A stretch of DNA of 64,000 bases, taken from NCBI GenBank assembly GCA_964405335.1, contig CAYONP010000017.1, positions 9,898 through 73,897 on the forward strand, written 5' to 3'. Positions 26,390 to 34,824 of the stretch are shown here, piece by piece. How positions within the stretch are numbered: position 1 is the stretch's first letter; each line of letters begins with the position of its first letter. The notes beneath the pieces are model-generated. The model had not been told where the DNA came from. It worked only from the letters and a program-made list of their open reading frames with translations, and did no database searches. The DNA comes from CAYONP01 sp964405335 (GTDB lineage Bacteria > Armatimonadota > UBA10988). Position numbers and translations under genes: made by a program.

Positions 26390-26686
26390 CTACCCGGTCT
26401 CGTAGTCGGCGACCACCACGCCGTCGGTATGCGGCTTGATCCACGTCTCCACCAGCTCGACGTGGGCCGGATCGACGCCGTACGCCTCGAGGTCGGCACG
26501 GCTCTCGAACAGCACCCGCAGAGCCAGCTCGTAGCCGGCGCCGCGCGGGCTGAAGTTGCGGCCGCAGCTCAGCTCGCGGATCGCCTCGATCCGCGCGGGC
26601 AGGGCGCGCAGTCCATCCAGAATCGCCGCCGTCGCCTCGTCGGTCGCCGTGCTGCTCAGCTTGAACAGCACCAAGTGCTCGATCAT
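26390..26686 (-). CDS. Dabb (stress-responsive A/B barrel) protein
   Basis: A 98-residue single-domain protein starting MIEHLVLFKL, the Dabb family signature, with the second half ELALRVLFESRADLEAYGVDPAHVE forming the other half of the ferredoxin-like barrel. Family members are dimeric small enzymes or stress proteins of mostly unknown function. The open frame runs far upstream through the membrane-protein gene; the homology start and length fix this ATG. It is 39 bases from the caspase gene and reads the same way. Confidence 0.9.
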   Translation of the reverse strand: MIEHLVLFKLSSTATDEATAAILDGLRALPARIEAIRELSCGRNFSPRGAGYELALRVLFESRADLEAYGVDPAHVELVETWIKPHTDGVVVADYETG

Positions 26687-26745
26687 GACGCATCTCTCCC
26701 AAGCCGTGTCAACCCGCACCCGACCGGCGTCGCCGCGCCCCCAGG

Positions 26746-28662
26746 CTAGTGGGGAAACGAGAGGTACGTCCGCTGCCCCGCCCAGGCCGCCCAGACCGCC
26801 CAGAGCAGCGGAACCACGTAGTCGCCCAGGATGAGGCCGAGGAAGAACGGCATCAGCCGCCGGTAGAGCCTCATGCCGCCGAAACGCAGCACGGCGCGCT
26901 TGACCAGCCAGGCGACGAAGAAGGGCATCCACAAGTAGTCCATCGACTGCGTGGTCGAGAGCGCGTAGCCAATCGGGTGCAGCGGCCAGCTCAGCACCCG
27001 CGTGCGGACGAACACCAGGCCGAGCAGGATGCCGGCGCCGCCGAGCAGGCCACCCAGGTTGTAGGACGCCGGCAGGTTGCCCTTCAGCCGGTTGGCCAGC
27101 AGGTCGAACGGCTGGCGCCCGACCTGCGCCGGCCAGGCGCGGGTGACCGCCGTGTCGACCCCGTGGATGAAGTAGATGTGCAAGTGCGCCCACATCCCGG
27201 CGACGACACCGAGCAGCGTGGCGACGACCAGCGCGACCTGCAGCGGCCGGCCGAGCCCGCCGTCGTCGGGGATTAGCCTCATGCCCTTGAGGTATTGCGG
27301 CATCACCGCGTCGCGGAAGTCGAGGTCGAACGGCATCAGCCAGGTGAAGACGGTCAGCGCCTTCGGTCCAATCGGCGGCGAGCCGGGCAGGCGCAGGATA
27401 GCGTCGTGCGGGTGGATGCGCGGCGCAAAGGTCCAGCCACTGCCCGTCTCGGAGACAATCCGGCTGCAGCCGACGGCGTAGACCAGGTAGACCGCCAGCC
27501 AGCTCACACCGAGCCACGGCGGCAGCCCGACGGCGCCGACAAACCAGAGCATCAACGCGAGGCAGACGAGCAGGCCGACCAGGGCCACGCGGTCGGCCGC
27601 CGGCGCGAGTCGCCGCAGCGCGCCGAGGATATCGCGCCGCGAGCGGTAGAGCGCCAGCCCGGCCAGCGCGAGGAAGGCGCCGATCGACTGCTCGGGCAGG
27701 TAGGGCGGCTGGCCGGTCTGCAGCGGTCCATCGGCCATGCCGGAGCTGACGCAGACGACGCTGGCCAGCTTGAGGATCAGGTACCAAGCCCAGCAGGCGA
27801 ACGAGACATCGGTGGTGAGCAGAAAGCCGATGCCGATCATGAACGGGTAGAAGCTGAGCACGAACGGCTTCATCGCGCCGAGCGAGCGGCTGGTGAAGGC
27901 GGTGTCAATCCTCAGCCCGCCAACCGGCTTGACGGTGATCTCGGGCACGGCGGGAATGACGTAGTGGAGGGCGTTGGCCGAATCGATCAGCATCGGAATG
28001 GCGAAGCCGAGCCAGAGCAGGGGATTGGCCCAGAAAGACCGCTCGCCGCCGCCGCGGGTCATCTCGATGGGCAGGTAGGCGAGCGGGAAGGTGAGCCGTT
28101 CGCGGTGGACCCACTGCTCGCGCAGGAGCTGCCCCAGGCAGAGCGCCGACAGCGCGAGCAGGCTCATGAACACCGACCAGGTGAGGAACGGCCGCACCAC
28201 GGCGGCCCAGTTGCCCGGCTCGTAAAGCGAGCTGTGGCCGCGGTAGAGGCGCCGCACCACGTCGGCGTCGTGAACCCACCACCAGTTCGGGATGTGGTCC
28301 TGGAAGTTGGCGTAGCTGTTCTCGGGCGTGGCGAAGTAGACCGCCGAGCCGAGGCTGGGGACGAGGAACTGGCTCCAGCCGATGCCGCCGACGGCGGTGG
28401 CGACGCACTGCATGACGTAGATCAGCAGCAGGTCCATCTCGCTCAGGCCGAGCCGCGCGCGGAACCGGCGGAGGAGCAGATTGGCGGCGACGATGAAGAA
28501 CAGCACGAAGACCGGCCCGCGCAGGAGCGAGGTCTGGGTCCACAGCGTGGCCTGGGCGACGACGTAGGCGTAGACGCCGAACAGCGTCGTCGGCGGGATC
28601 AGCGCCGCGCCGAGCAGGAGACCACGCCAGGGGAGGCGCTGGGTTCGATCGGCCGCCGCCAC
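26746..28662 (-). CDS. DUF6785-like large polytopic membrane protein
   Basis: A 638-residue inner-membrane protein with about 14 hydrophobic segments. Motifs such as SEMDLLLIYVMQCVATAVGG, FPLAYLPIEMT and FAPRIHPHDAI resemble the DUF6785/DUF6784 proteins of Planctomycetota, Armatimonadota and Lentisphaerota, distantly related to oligopeptide (OPT) transporters. A periplasmic loop with NSYANFQDHIPNWWW follows the third segment. Substrate unknown. It ends 59 bases before the Dabb gene and is followed upstream by a pilin gene of the same direction 110 bases away. Confidence 0.7.
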   Translation of the reverse strand: MAAADRTQRLPWRGLLLGAALIPPTTLFGVYAYVVAQATLWTQTSLLRGPVFVLFFIVAANLLLRRFRARLGLSEMDLLLIYVMQCVATAVGGIGWSQFLVPSLGSAVYFATPENSYANFQDHIPNWWWVHDADVVRRLYRGHSSLYEPGNWAAVVRPFLTWSVFMSLLALSALCLGQLLREQWVHRERLTFPLAYLPIEMTRGGGERSFWANPLLWLGFAIPMLIDSANALHYVIPAVPEITVKPVGGLRIDTAFTSRSLGAMKPFVLSFYPFMIGIGFLLTTDVSFACWAWYLILKLASVVCVSSGMADGPLQTGQPPYLPEQSIGAFLALAGLALYRSRRDILGALRRLAPAADRVALVGLLVCLALMLWFVGAVGLPPWLGVSWLAVYLVYAVGCSRIVSETGSGWTFAPRIHPHDAILRLPGSPPIGPKALTVFTWLMPFDLDFRDAVMPQYLKGMRLIPDDGGLGRPLQVALVVATLLGVVAGMWAHLHIYFIHGVDTAVTRAWPAQVGRQPFDLLANRLKGNLPASYNLGGLLGGAGILLGLVFVRTRVLSWPLHPIGYALSTTQSMDYLWMPFFVAWLVKRAVLRFGGMRLYRRLMPFFLGLILGDYVVPLLWAVWAAWAGQRTYLSFPH

Positions 28663-28772
28663 GCACCGACTCCAAGACCAGCCGTCTACGTCGCGGCGCG
28701 CCGGAGACCTCCAACCGACGACCGCCGCGGCTGGCGCCGCGGCGGTCGAGATCGCACGCTAGCTCGGTCGGC

Positions 28773-29411
28773 TCAGCGGCCGTTCCACTGGTTGATGGTC
28801 GGGCTTTCCTTGAGCGCCTTGGCGTGGCCGTCGGCGAAGCTCATGTTGCAGACTTCGTTGTGGTCACGCTCGATCCGCCGGTTGGCATCGGCGAAGTTGA
28901 CGTGATACGGGTAGTACTCGGGCCAGACGGCGCCCTGGTTGCCCGCGTTGTCGGCATAGATGGGCATCTCGGCCGGCCGGTCGAACTCGGCGATACTCCA
29001 GTACCGCGACCACGGCGGCACCGGTGCGCCCTGCCAGGCGCCGCCGAAGAAGTCCGCGTTGGCGACGTAACCACTGAGATGGTTCTCGACCGTGGTGGTG
29101 CCGTCGAAGTGGTCATAGCGAACGTTGTAGTTCGAGCGCGGGCTGGTCGGGCACATGTAGACCTGTTTGTTCTTGATGTACGGCTGAATGAGCACCAGGT
29201 CGACATGGTTGTGCGCGCTGGGCGTGCACTCGTCGTAGTCCTGGACGTAGCCCATCACGGCCAGGCCCATCTGCTTGAGGTTGTTGAGGCACGAGGTCTG
29301 GCGGGCCTTTTCACGGGCCTTGGCGAAGACCGGGAACAGGATCGCTGCGAGGATTGCGATGATGGCAATCACCACTAGCAGCTCGATCAGGGTGAACCCT
29401 CGGCGCTTCAT
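28773..29411 (-). CDS. Type II/IV prepilin-like protein, H-X9-DG type (copy 1)
   Basis: A 212-residue protein with the class III prepilin leader: MKRRG|FTLIELLVVIAIIA, Glu+5 present, then a long hydrophobic helix and AREKARQTSCLNNLKQMG. The C-terminus carries His-Asn-Glu, nine residues, then Asp-Gly (SFADGHAKALKES), the DUF1559-like H-X9-DG signature abundant in Planctomycetota and Armatimonadota. Such proteins need a PilD-type peptidase; none is in the window. It has its own likely sigma-70 promoter and GAGGAG ribosome site. A close paralogue lies just upstream. Confidence 0.93.
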   Translation of the reverse strand: MKRRGFTLIELLVVIAIIAILAAILFPVFAKAREKARQTSCLNNLKQMGLAVMGYVQDYDECTPSAHNHVDLVLIQPYIKNKQVYMCPTSPRSNYNVRYDHFDGTTTVENHLSGYVANADFFGGAWQGAPVPPWSRYWSIAEFDRPAEMPIYADNAGNQGAVWPEYYPYHVNFADANRRIERDHNEVCNMSFADGHAKALKESPTINQWNGR

Positions 29412-29529
29412 GGCTTGCTCCTCATGACGCGCCCACGCCGGCGGCCGGCTGAACGAGCCCGGGTCCCATGCGACGACCCGACACCAAACGGTGCGGGCCG
29501 ACTCTCCTGCGGCGGGGCCATCTGATCGC

Positions 29530-29558
29530 AGTATACCGATTCGCCAGGCGTAACGCAA
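29530..29558 (-). promoter_or_regulatory. Likely sigma-70 promoter of prepilin copy 1
   Basis: On the minus strand TTGCGT (29558-29553), 17 bases, TATACT (29535-29530). Transcription would begin near 29522 and give a leader of about 110 bases before the ATG. It lies after the terminator of copy 2, so the two pilin genes look separately controlled. Confidence 0.6.
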
Positions 29559-29565
29559 CCGCCAC

Positions 29566-29608
29566 GAAAAAGGGACGGACCCAATTCCTGGAAATCGGGT
29601 CCGTCCCT
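29566..29608 (-). terminator. Intrinsic terminator of prepilin copy 2
   Basis: A perfect 12-bp stem (AGGGACGGACCC 29571-29582 with GGGTCCGTCCCT 29597-29608) followed on the minus strand by five T (29570-29566), starting 7 bases after the stop of copy 2. This is a textbook Rho-independent terminator. The GGGACGGACCC arm also resembles sequences that occur in mobile palindromic repeats. Confidence 0.85.
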
Positions 29609-29615
29609 ATTCTGG

Positions 29616-30257
29616 TTACTGGCCGCGCCAGTCGAGCAGTGGCGGGCTCTCTTTGATGGCCTTGGCGTGGCCGTCGGCGAAGCCCACGTTGCAGATCTCG
29701 TTGTGGTCGCGCTCGATCCGCCGCGAGCCGCTGTTGAAGTTGACGTGATAGTTGTAGTAGCTGGGCCAGACGGCGCCCTGGTTGCCCGCGTTGTCGGCGT
29801 AGATGGGCATCGCCGCCGGCCGGGCGAACTCGGCCATGCTGCGGTAGCGGACCCACGGCGGCACCGGCGCGCCCTCCCAGGCGCCGCCGAAGAAGTCGTT
29901 GTTGGCCACGAAACCGTTGTTGAACGTCTGGCCCGAGCTCGACCCGCTGATGTGATACCAGCGCACTGTGTAACGCGAGCGGATGCTCGTCGGGCAGCGG
30001 TAGACCTCGGTGTTCTTCAGGTACGGCTGAACCAGCACCAGGTCGGCATGGTGGTGACAGCTCGGGGTACATTCGTCGTAGTCTTGAACGTACTGGTAGA
30101 CCCCGAGGGTGAGCTGCTTGAGGTTCGACAGACAGGTCGTCTGTCGCGCCTTTTCGCGCGCCTTGGCGAAGACCGGGAACAGGATCGCCGCCAGGATGGC
30201 AATGATGGCGATCACCACCAACAGCTCGATCAGCGTGAAGCCGCGTCGATGCGCCAT
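29616..30257 (-). CDS. Type II/IV prepilin-like protein, H-X9-DG type (copy 2)
   Basis: A 213-residue paralogue of the next gene. Leader MAHRRG|FTLIELLVVIAIIA, conserved AKAREKARQTTCLSNLKQ, and C-terminal His-X9-Asp-Gly ending GFADGHAKAIKES. Roughly two residues in three match copy 1, with most variation in the middle where the exposed beta domain would be. The ATG follows AGGAGGAG; another in-frame ATG lies 8 codons up. A strong terminator ends the unit, and a 465-bp gene-free region lies upstream. Confidence 0.93.
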   Translation of the reverse strand: MAHRRGFTLIELLVVIAIIAILAAILFPVFAKAREKARQTTCLSNLKQLTLGVYQYVQDYDECTPSCHHHADLVLVQPYLKNTEVYRCPTSIRSRYTVRWYHISGSSSGQTFNNGFVANNDFFGGAWEGAPVPPWVRYRSMAEFARPAAMPIYADNAGNQGAVWPSYYNYHVNFNSGSRRIERDHNEICNVGFADGHAKAIKESPPLLDWRGQ

Positions 30258-30722
30258 GGTCTCCTCCTTGTCTGCTCTCACCTGCGGTCAAGCCGCCGGC
30301 GGGCTATCCATGGTGCTGCCAGTTTCATGCATTGCCGCGGCACTGTCCATCCGGCGGCCCAAAAAGTCGTGCGGCCGGGGGGGGGGCGGGGGGGCGGCGC
30401 CCGGCGGGGGGGGGCCGGTCGCGGCTGGCGAACCGCCCGTTGGCGTCGGGCGGTGGGCCATCGCCAGCCGCGTGGTCAACCGCGTCGAGGCCCAGGCAGC
30501 TTCGCGCACGCCTGGCTCCGCTCCGGAAGGCGGCACGGTCGGGCGCTCCTCCTCCCCGGTGTCTCCTCCTCAGCGGCCACTCGACGCGATCCAACATCGG
30601 ATTCGCCCCGCTCCGATGCCCTCCTTCAGATCGCGCTTACTTTTTCGTCAGGAATCCGAAACATGACGCCGACGGCGCGGCGCGCGAGGTGGTGTGCGGG
30701 TACAATGGCCGGGGAGGCAGCC
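30258..30722. other. Gene-free 465-bp region
   Basis: Between the divergent prepilin copy 2 and hemerythrin genes. I see no convincing gene: open frames here are short, low-complexity and lack ribosome sites. It holds the ribosome site and presumably the promoter of the prepilin, a dense G-tract cluster (30377-30414), and an AT-richer patch (about 30635-30665). Promoters for both flanking genes must lie here but I cannot place them. Confidence 0.6.
30377..30414 (+). repeat. G-tract cluster, candidate G-quadruplex
   Basis: G10 (30377-30386), C, G7 (30388-30394), a short C-containing linker, then G9 (30406-30414). Runs of G this long are rare even at this GC content and could fold as a G-quadruplex on the + strand, or mark an assembly-prone site. 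Confidence 0.7.
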
Positions 30723-31199
30723 ATGCGTCGCCATCCGGTGCTGCAGAAGCTGAGTGGCGATCATCACGGTGGTCTGGTGCAGGCGCGGCACTTGCGTGAG
30801 GCGACGCCGGCGACGGTCGAATCGCGAGCGCGGCAGTTTCTATCGCGTTGGCGGCTCGAGCTGCAGCCGCACTTCCGCGAGGAGGAGCTGGCGCTGCTGC
30901 CGGCGGTCTGCCCGCCGCTCGAGCCACGGCATCCGGCGGTGGCCGAGATGCTGGCCCAGCACATCGAGCTGCGTGCCGAGGCCGAGCGATTGCGCGCCGC
31001 CCTGGCCGACGGCGACCGCGAGCGCCTGCTGGGCATCACCGCGGCGCTGGCCGAGCGGCTGGCCGCGCATATCGAGCACGAGGAGCAGCAGCTGTTCGAG
31101 GCGATCCAGGCGGCGCTGAGCGACGAGGAGCTGGCCGCGCTCGGCCGCCGACTGGCTGCCTGGGAGGCCGCCGCGGCCGACGCGGGGCCGGGCTACTAG
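30723..31199 (+). CDS. Hemerythrin HHE-domain protein
   Basis: A 158-residue four-helix protein with the diiron ligands of hemerythrin-like domains: DHHGGLVQARHL (His14/15, His23), HFREEELALLP (His50, Glu54), QHIELR and AAHIEHEEQQLFE. Such proteins bind O2 or NO-related iron or repair Fe-S centres. The ATG with GGGGAGG upstream is preferred to earlier in-frame ATGs because helix 1 begins here. Confidence 0.88.
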   Translation: MRRHPVLQKLSGDHHGGLVQARHLREATPATVESRARQFLSRWRLELQPHFREEELALLPAVCPPLEPRHPAVAEMLAQHIELRAEAERLRAALADGDRERLLGITAALAERLAAHIEHEEQQLFEAIQAALSDEELAALGRRLAAWEAAAADAGPGY

Positions 31200-31296
31200 G
31201 GCCACGAAAGCGGTACCTCGCGCGGTCGGATTCGGTCCCGTTGGCCCAGCACGCGAACCAGTCCGCAAGCGATACTCGGCGTGGGAGGGGGAGGCG

Positions 31297-34200
31297 ATGA
31301 GCACTGTGACGACTGCTGTGCCGCCGGTCTGTCCGCGCTGCCGCGCCGTGCTGCCGGCGGTGCGTTGCCCGGTCTGCCGCGAGGCCGGCCACCTCGACTA
31401 CCTGCTGGCCGAGCTGGCCGACTGCGCCAACCGGGGGCGAATCCCGCGCGCCGAGGCCGACGCGCTGCTGGCCGACTATCAGCAGCGGCGCGAGGCGCTG
31501 CTCGCCCCGCCGCCGCTCGAGTTTGAGCTGCCCGCCGCGCCGCCGCCCACTCAGCTGCGGCCGACCGCGCCGCCCGAGCCGGCGGCCGGGCCGACCGAGT
31601 GGCAACGCCTGGTCAGCGCCACGGGTCAGCTCGGCTGGCTCTATGCCGTTGGCGTGATGTTCATCGTCGCCGCCCTCGGCTGGCTGGTGCTCACCTCGCT
31701 CGGCACGCCGCTGGGCCGTTGGATCCTGGCGCTGGTGGTGCTCGGCCTCGCCGCGGGCTTCTGGGCCGGCGGCTGGCACGTCAGCCAGCGGCTCGGCCTG
31801 CGCACCGGCGGCGAGGCGCTGCTTGCCGTCGGCACGCTGCTGGTGCCGGCGGGGCTGTTCGCGGCCAAGTTCGCCGTCGGCCTGGGCGGACCGGCCGCCG
31901 ATGCGGCGATCTGGCTGGCGGCCGCGCTGCTGGCCGCGGTGGCCGTCCGGCGTGGCCGGCTGGCGTCGCAGCTTGCGCTGGCCAATCTGCTGGCCGTGCC
32001 GGCGCTCTACCGGCTGGCCGGCTTGCTCTGGCCAGCCGCGCCGGGGCCGGCCTGCGCCGCGGCCCTGCCGCTGCTTGCCGGGGTCGATGTCTGGGCCTCG
32101 GCCCGCTGCCGACGCGCCGGCGACGAGTGGCAGCCGCTGGTGACCGCCGCGCGCTGGAGCGCCTCACTGGTCGCCGCGCTGGCGGCGATGCTGCTGCTGA
32201 GTACCAGCGGCACGGTCGGGCCTGAGTTGTTCGGGGCGCTGCTGCTCGGCGCCTCGTTGATGGCCCTGGCCCATGAGATGGAGCGGCCCGAACTGGTCGC
32301 GCTGGCCGCCGGCACCTGGTACCTAGCCAGCGTGGCGCGGCTCGAGCCCGGCTCCGAGGCAATCGTCGCGGTGATGCTCCTGGCCGCCGGCGCGGCGGTG
32401 CGGCGCAACGAACGGTTTGACCAGTGGACCAGCGGCTGCGCCATGGCGGTCAGCGCACTGATGATCCTGCGCTGGCTGCCCGAGTACCTGGTCCGCGACG
32501 TCTCGCCGCTGTCGGCGCTCGCCTGCTGGCTGCTGGCCGCGGCCTATGCCGCGATGGCCTGGGTCTGGCGGCGGCGCCAGTTGCTGGCCGCCGCCGTGGT
32601 GGTGGCCACCGTCGCCGCCTTGATGAGCACCGCCGCGTTTGGCCTTGGACGGGCCTTCAACCCGACGCTGCTGGCGCTCCTCGCCGGCGCCGTCATGCTC
32701 GCCGCCGCCGGCGTGAAGGCCGAGTGGGACGGGCTGCCGGTGGCCCAGGCGTTGGCGCCACGGGCGCTCACCCCGCTGGTCATCGGGCTGCTCAGCGGCG
32801 CCGTCGCCTGGCAGACCGAGCCGTCCGGCCTGGTGCTGCCGGCCGGGCTGATTCTGCTGACCGCCGCGTCGTTCGTGCTGTCGTACCAGATGCGCCGGCG
32901 CGAGGTGCTCTATCTGGCGGTTGTCCACGGTGCGCTGGCCGGGCTGATCATTGCCGATTCGCTGCCCATCGACATCGACCCGGCGTTCGCCATGGCGCTC
33001 TGGGCGGCGGCGCTGGTGGCGGCGGCGATGCTGGCCGATGACCACCTCCAGCCGCTCGAAGTCTCGGGCGTAATCCTCGCCTCGCTGGCCGGCGTGCTGG
33101 TCCTCGGCACGGTGCTGGTCAGCGGCGCCTCGCCATCCGAGCTGGCCGCCATGCTGGTCATCGCCGCGCTGATGGCGGTGCCGACGCTGCCCCGCCTGGC
33201 GCCGCGCAGCCACCTGCCCGAGCTGCTGGAGCTGGGCTTCCGCCCCTGGGCGGCGCTGCTCGCGGTCGCCGGCGCGGCGGCCTGCGCGTCGCTGCTGCTC
33301 GGCGCCGGGCCGGGCCTTGGTGCCGCGGCCGCGGCACTGGCCATGGCTCTGGTCAGCCGGAGCCAACCGGTGGGCCCGTGGCCGACGGTGCTGCCGCGTG
33401 CCTCGCTCGCGGTGGCCTTGGCCGCCTGTCTCGACGTCGGTTCCGACGCGCCGTGGACCCTGCTGCTGAGCCAGGCGGCGCTGCTGCTGGCCGGCCGCTG
33501 GACCGAGGCGGGGCCGATCGCCGGCTTGGTCGCCTGGCTCTACTTCCGGGCCGGCCAGGCGTTCGGTCTCGATCCGCAGTGGGGCCGGGCGCTGGCCGTC
33601 GATGCCTCGCTCGGCATCGCCTATCTGGCCTTGATTGGCCGCAGCCAGGCGGCGCCGGCCTGCGGCGCGGTGGTGCTCGCCTCGGCGCACGCGGCGCTGG
33701 GCGGCTGGCTCGGCGTCGAAGCGGTCGACCTCTGGTTCGGCCTCTACGTCGTGGCCATGATCGTCGTCGGCATGGCGGTCGAACGACGGGACGCCACCGC
33801 CGCCGGTGGGGTCTGCGCCGTCGCCGGGCTCGCCGCGGTCGGCACGGTGGCCGGCGCCGTCGCGGCCGAACGGGTGGTCGAGGCGAACCTGTTGCTCTAC
33901 GGCTACACCGCGCTGCTCGGCCTGCTCACCTGGCTGCGCGGCCTGCCGCCACGGGCGGTGCTGTCACTCGGCACCGTCGCGCTGGCCTACTCGTGCTGGA
34001 CGGTCGCCGTGCCGTCCGAAGGGCTCAGCCTGACCGAGTTCGGCGCGCGGCTGGCGGTGGTGGTGCTCAACCAGGCATTCCTCGCCGCGGCGCTGCGCGG
34101 CAGCCCGACCTGGTGCCGGCAGCTGCTCGAAATCGCCTCGGTGGTCGCCGTGCTCAGCCTGGTGGCGATGTTCGCGCCGGCCGACCGGCCAACCGTCTAC

Positions 34201-34743
34201 GGCCTCGCGGCGCTCTGCGCGGCCAGCCTGACCAGCACCTGGACCACCGGCGACCGGCGGCTGAACGACCTCGGCTTCGGCTTCGCCTGGCTGGCCGGCT
34301 CGCTCATCCTGATCGACCTGGCCAACCACGGACGCGACGAGTTGGCGTTCTACCGTTCGCTCGATCTCTATGTCGCGCCGATCGGGCTCTATCTGCTGCT
34401 GGCCGTCGAGCAGCGGGCGAGCGACCCGCTGCTGGTCCGCCGCTCGGCGGTGCTGATGATCCTCGGCTCGCTGCTCATCGCGGCCTTCGCGGCAACCTCG
34501 CCGTGGCACGATGTGGCCTTCTTCTGCTGCATCGCGGCGGCGGCCTGGTTCGGCGTCCAGCGCACCGATCCGGTCGTCCGCGCCGCCGGGCTGGCGGCCT
34601 TCGCGCTCTACCTGGTCGGCTTTGTCTGGCAATACAAGGCGGCCAGCCGCTGGCTGCTCATCCCCGTGCTGCTGCTCCTCGGCGGCGTGGCCATCGGCTA
34701 CGCGCTGTGGCGCGAGCGCGAGGAGCGGGCAGGGGAGGGATAA
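31297..34743 (+). CDS. Giant polytopic membrane protein with N-terminal zinc ribbon
   Basis: A 1148-residue protein. The first 60 residues hold CPRC...CPVC, a zinc-ribbon-like pair of knuckles, then a helical DUF2157-like stretch (LLAELADCANRGRIPRAEADALLADYQ) and a Pro-rich linker; from about residue 110 to the end come well over twenty hydrophobic segments with very short loops. The layout resembles SCO7613-type membrane proteins of Actinobacteria and DUF2157/DUF2339 proteins. Start: ATG after a strong GGAGGGGGAGG. No transport or enzyme motif is visible. It lies 81 bases before the repeat-peptide gene, same strand. Confidence 0.75.
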   Translation: MSTVTTAVPPVCPRCRAVLPAVRCPVCREAGHLDYLLAELADCANRGRIPRAEADALLADYQQRREALLAPPPLEFELPAAPPPTQLRPTAPPEPAAGPTEWQRLVSATGQLGWLYAVGVMFIVAALGWLVLTSLGTPLGRWILALVVLGLAAGFWAGGWHVSQRLGLRTGGEALLAVGTLLVPAGLFAAKFAVGLGGPAADAAIWLAAALLAAVAVRRGRLASQLALANLLAVPALYRLAGLLWPAAPGPACAAALPLLAGVDVWASARCRRAGDEWQPLVTAARWSASLVAALAAMLLLSTSGTVGPELFGALLLGASLMALAHEMERPELVALAAGTWYLASVARLEPGSEAIVAVMLLAAGAAVRRNERFDQWTSGCAMAVSALMILRWLPEYLVRDVSPLSALACWLLAAAYAAMAWVWRRRQLLAAAVVVATVAALMSTAAFGLGRAFNPTLLALLAGAVMLAAAGVKAEWDGLPVAQALAPRALTPLVIGLLSGAVAWQTEPSGLVLPAGLILLTAASFVLSYQMRRREVLYLAVVHGALAGLIIADSLPIDIDPAFAMALWAAALVAAAMLADDHLQPLEVSGVILASLAGVLVLGTVLVSGASPSELAAMLVIAALMAVPTLPRLAPRSHLPELLELGFRPWAALLAVAGAAACASLLLGAGPGLGAAAAALAMALVSRSQPVGPWPTVLPRASLAVALAACLDVGSDAPWTLLLSQAALLLAGRWTEAGPIAGLVAWLYFRAGQAFGLDPQWGRALAVDASLGIAYLALIGRSQAAPACGAVVLASAHAALGGWLGVEAVDLWFGLYVVAMIVVGMAVERRDATAAGGVCAVAGLAAVGTVAGAVAAERVVEANLLLYGYTALLGLLTWLRGLPPRAVLSLGTVALAYSCWTVAVPSEGLSLTEFGARLAVVVLNQAFLAAALRGSPTWCRQLLEIASVVAVLSLVAMFAPADRPTVYGLAALCAASLTSTWTTGDRRLNDLGFGFAWLAGSLILIDLANHGRDELAFYRSLDLYVAPIGLYLLLAVEQRASDPLLVRRSAVLMILGSLLIAAFAATSPWHDVAFFCCIAAAAWFGVQRTDPVVRAAGLAAFALYLVGFVWQYKAASRWLLIPVLLLLGGVAIGYALWREREERAGEG

Positions 34744-34824
34744 GCGATTGAATTCGTTGCCCGCGTGGGAACCTCCGGCCGACCGGCGTCTCATTGCGGA
34801 CAACTCTCCCCGGAGGTATGAACG

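Noticed and set aside
27295..28905. Plus-strand open frame of 536 codons
   Set aside because: Antisense to the DUF6785-like gene and a prepilin; no domain.
29571..29608. The GGGACGGACCC palindrome as a mobile repeat
   Set aside because: Position right after a stop and the T-run on the minus strand make an intrinsic terminator the simpler reading; no second copy in the window.
30325..30666. Short open frames across the G-tract region
   Set aside because: Gly/Pro/Arg low complexity, no ribosome sites, different on each strand.
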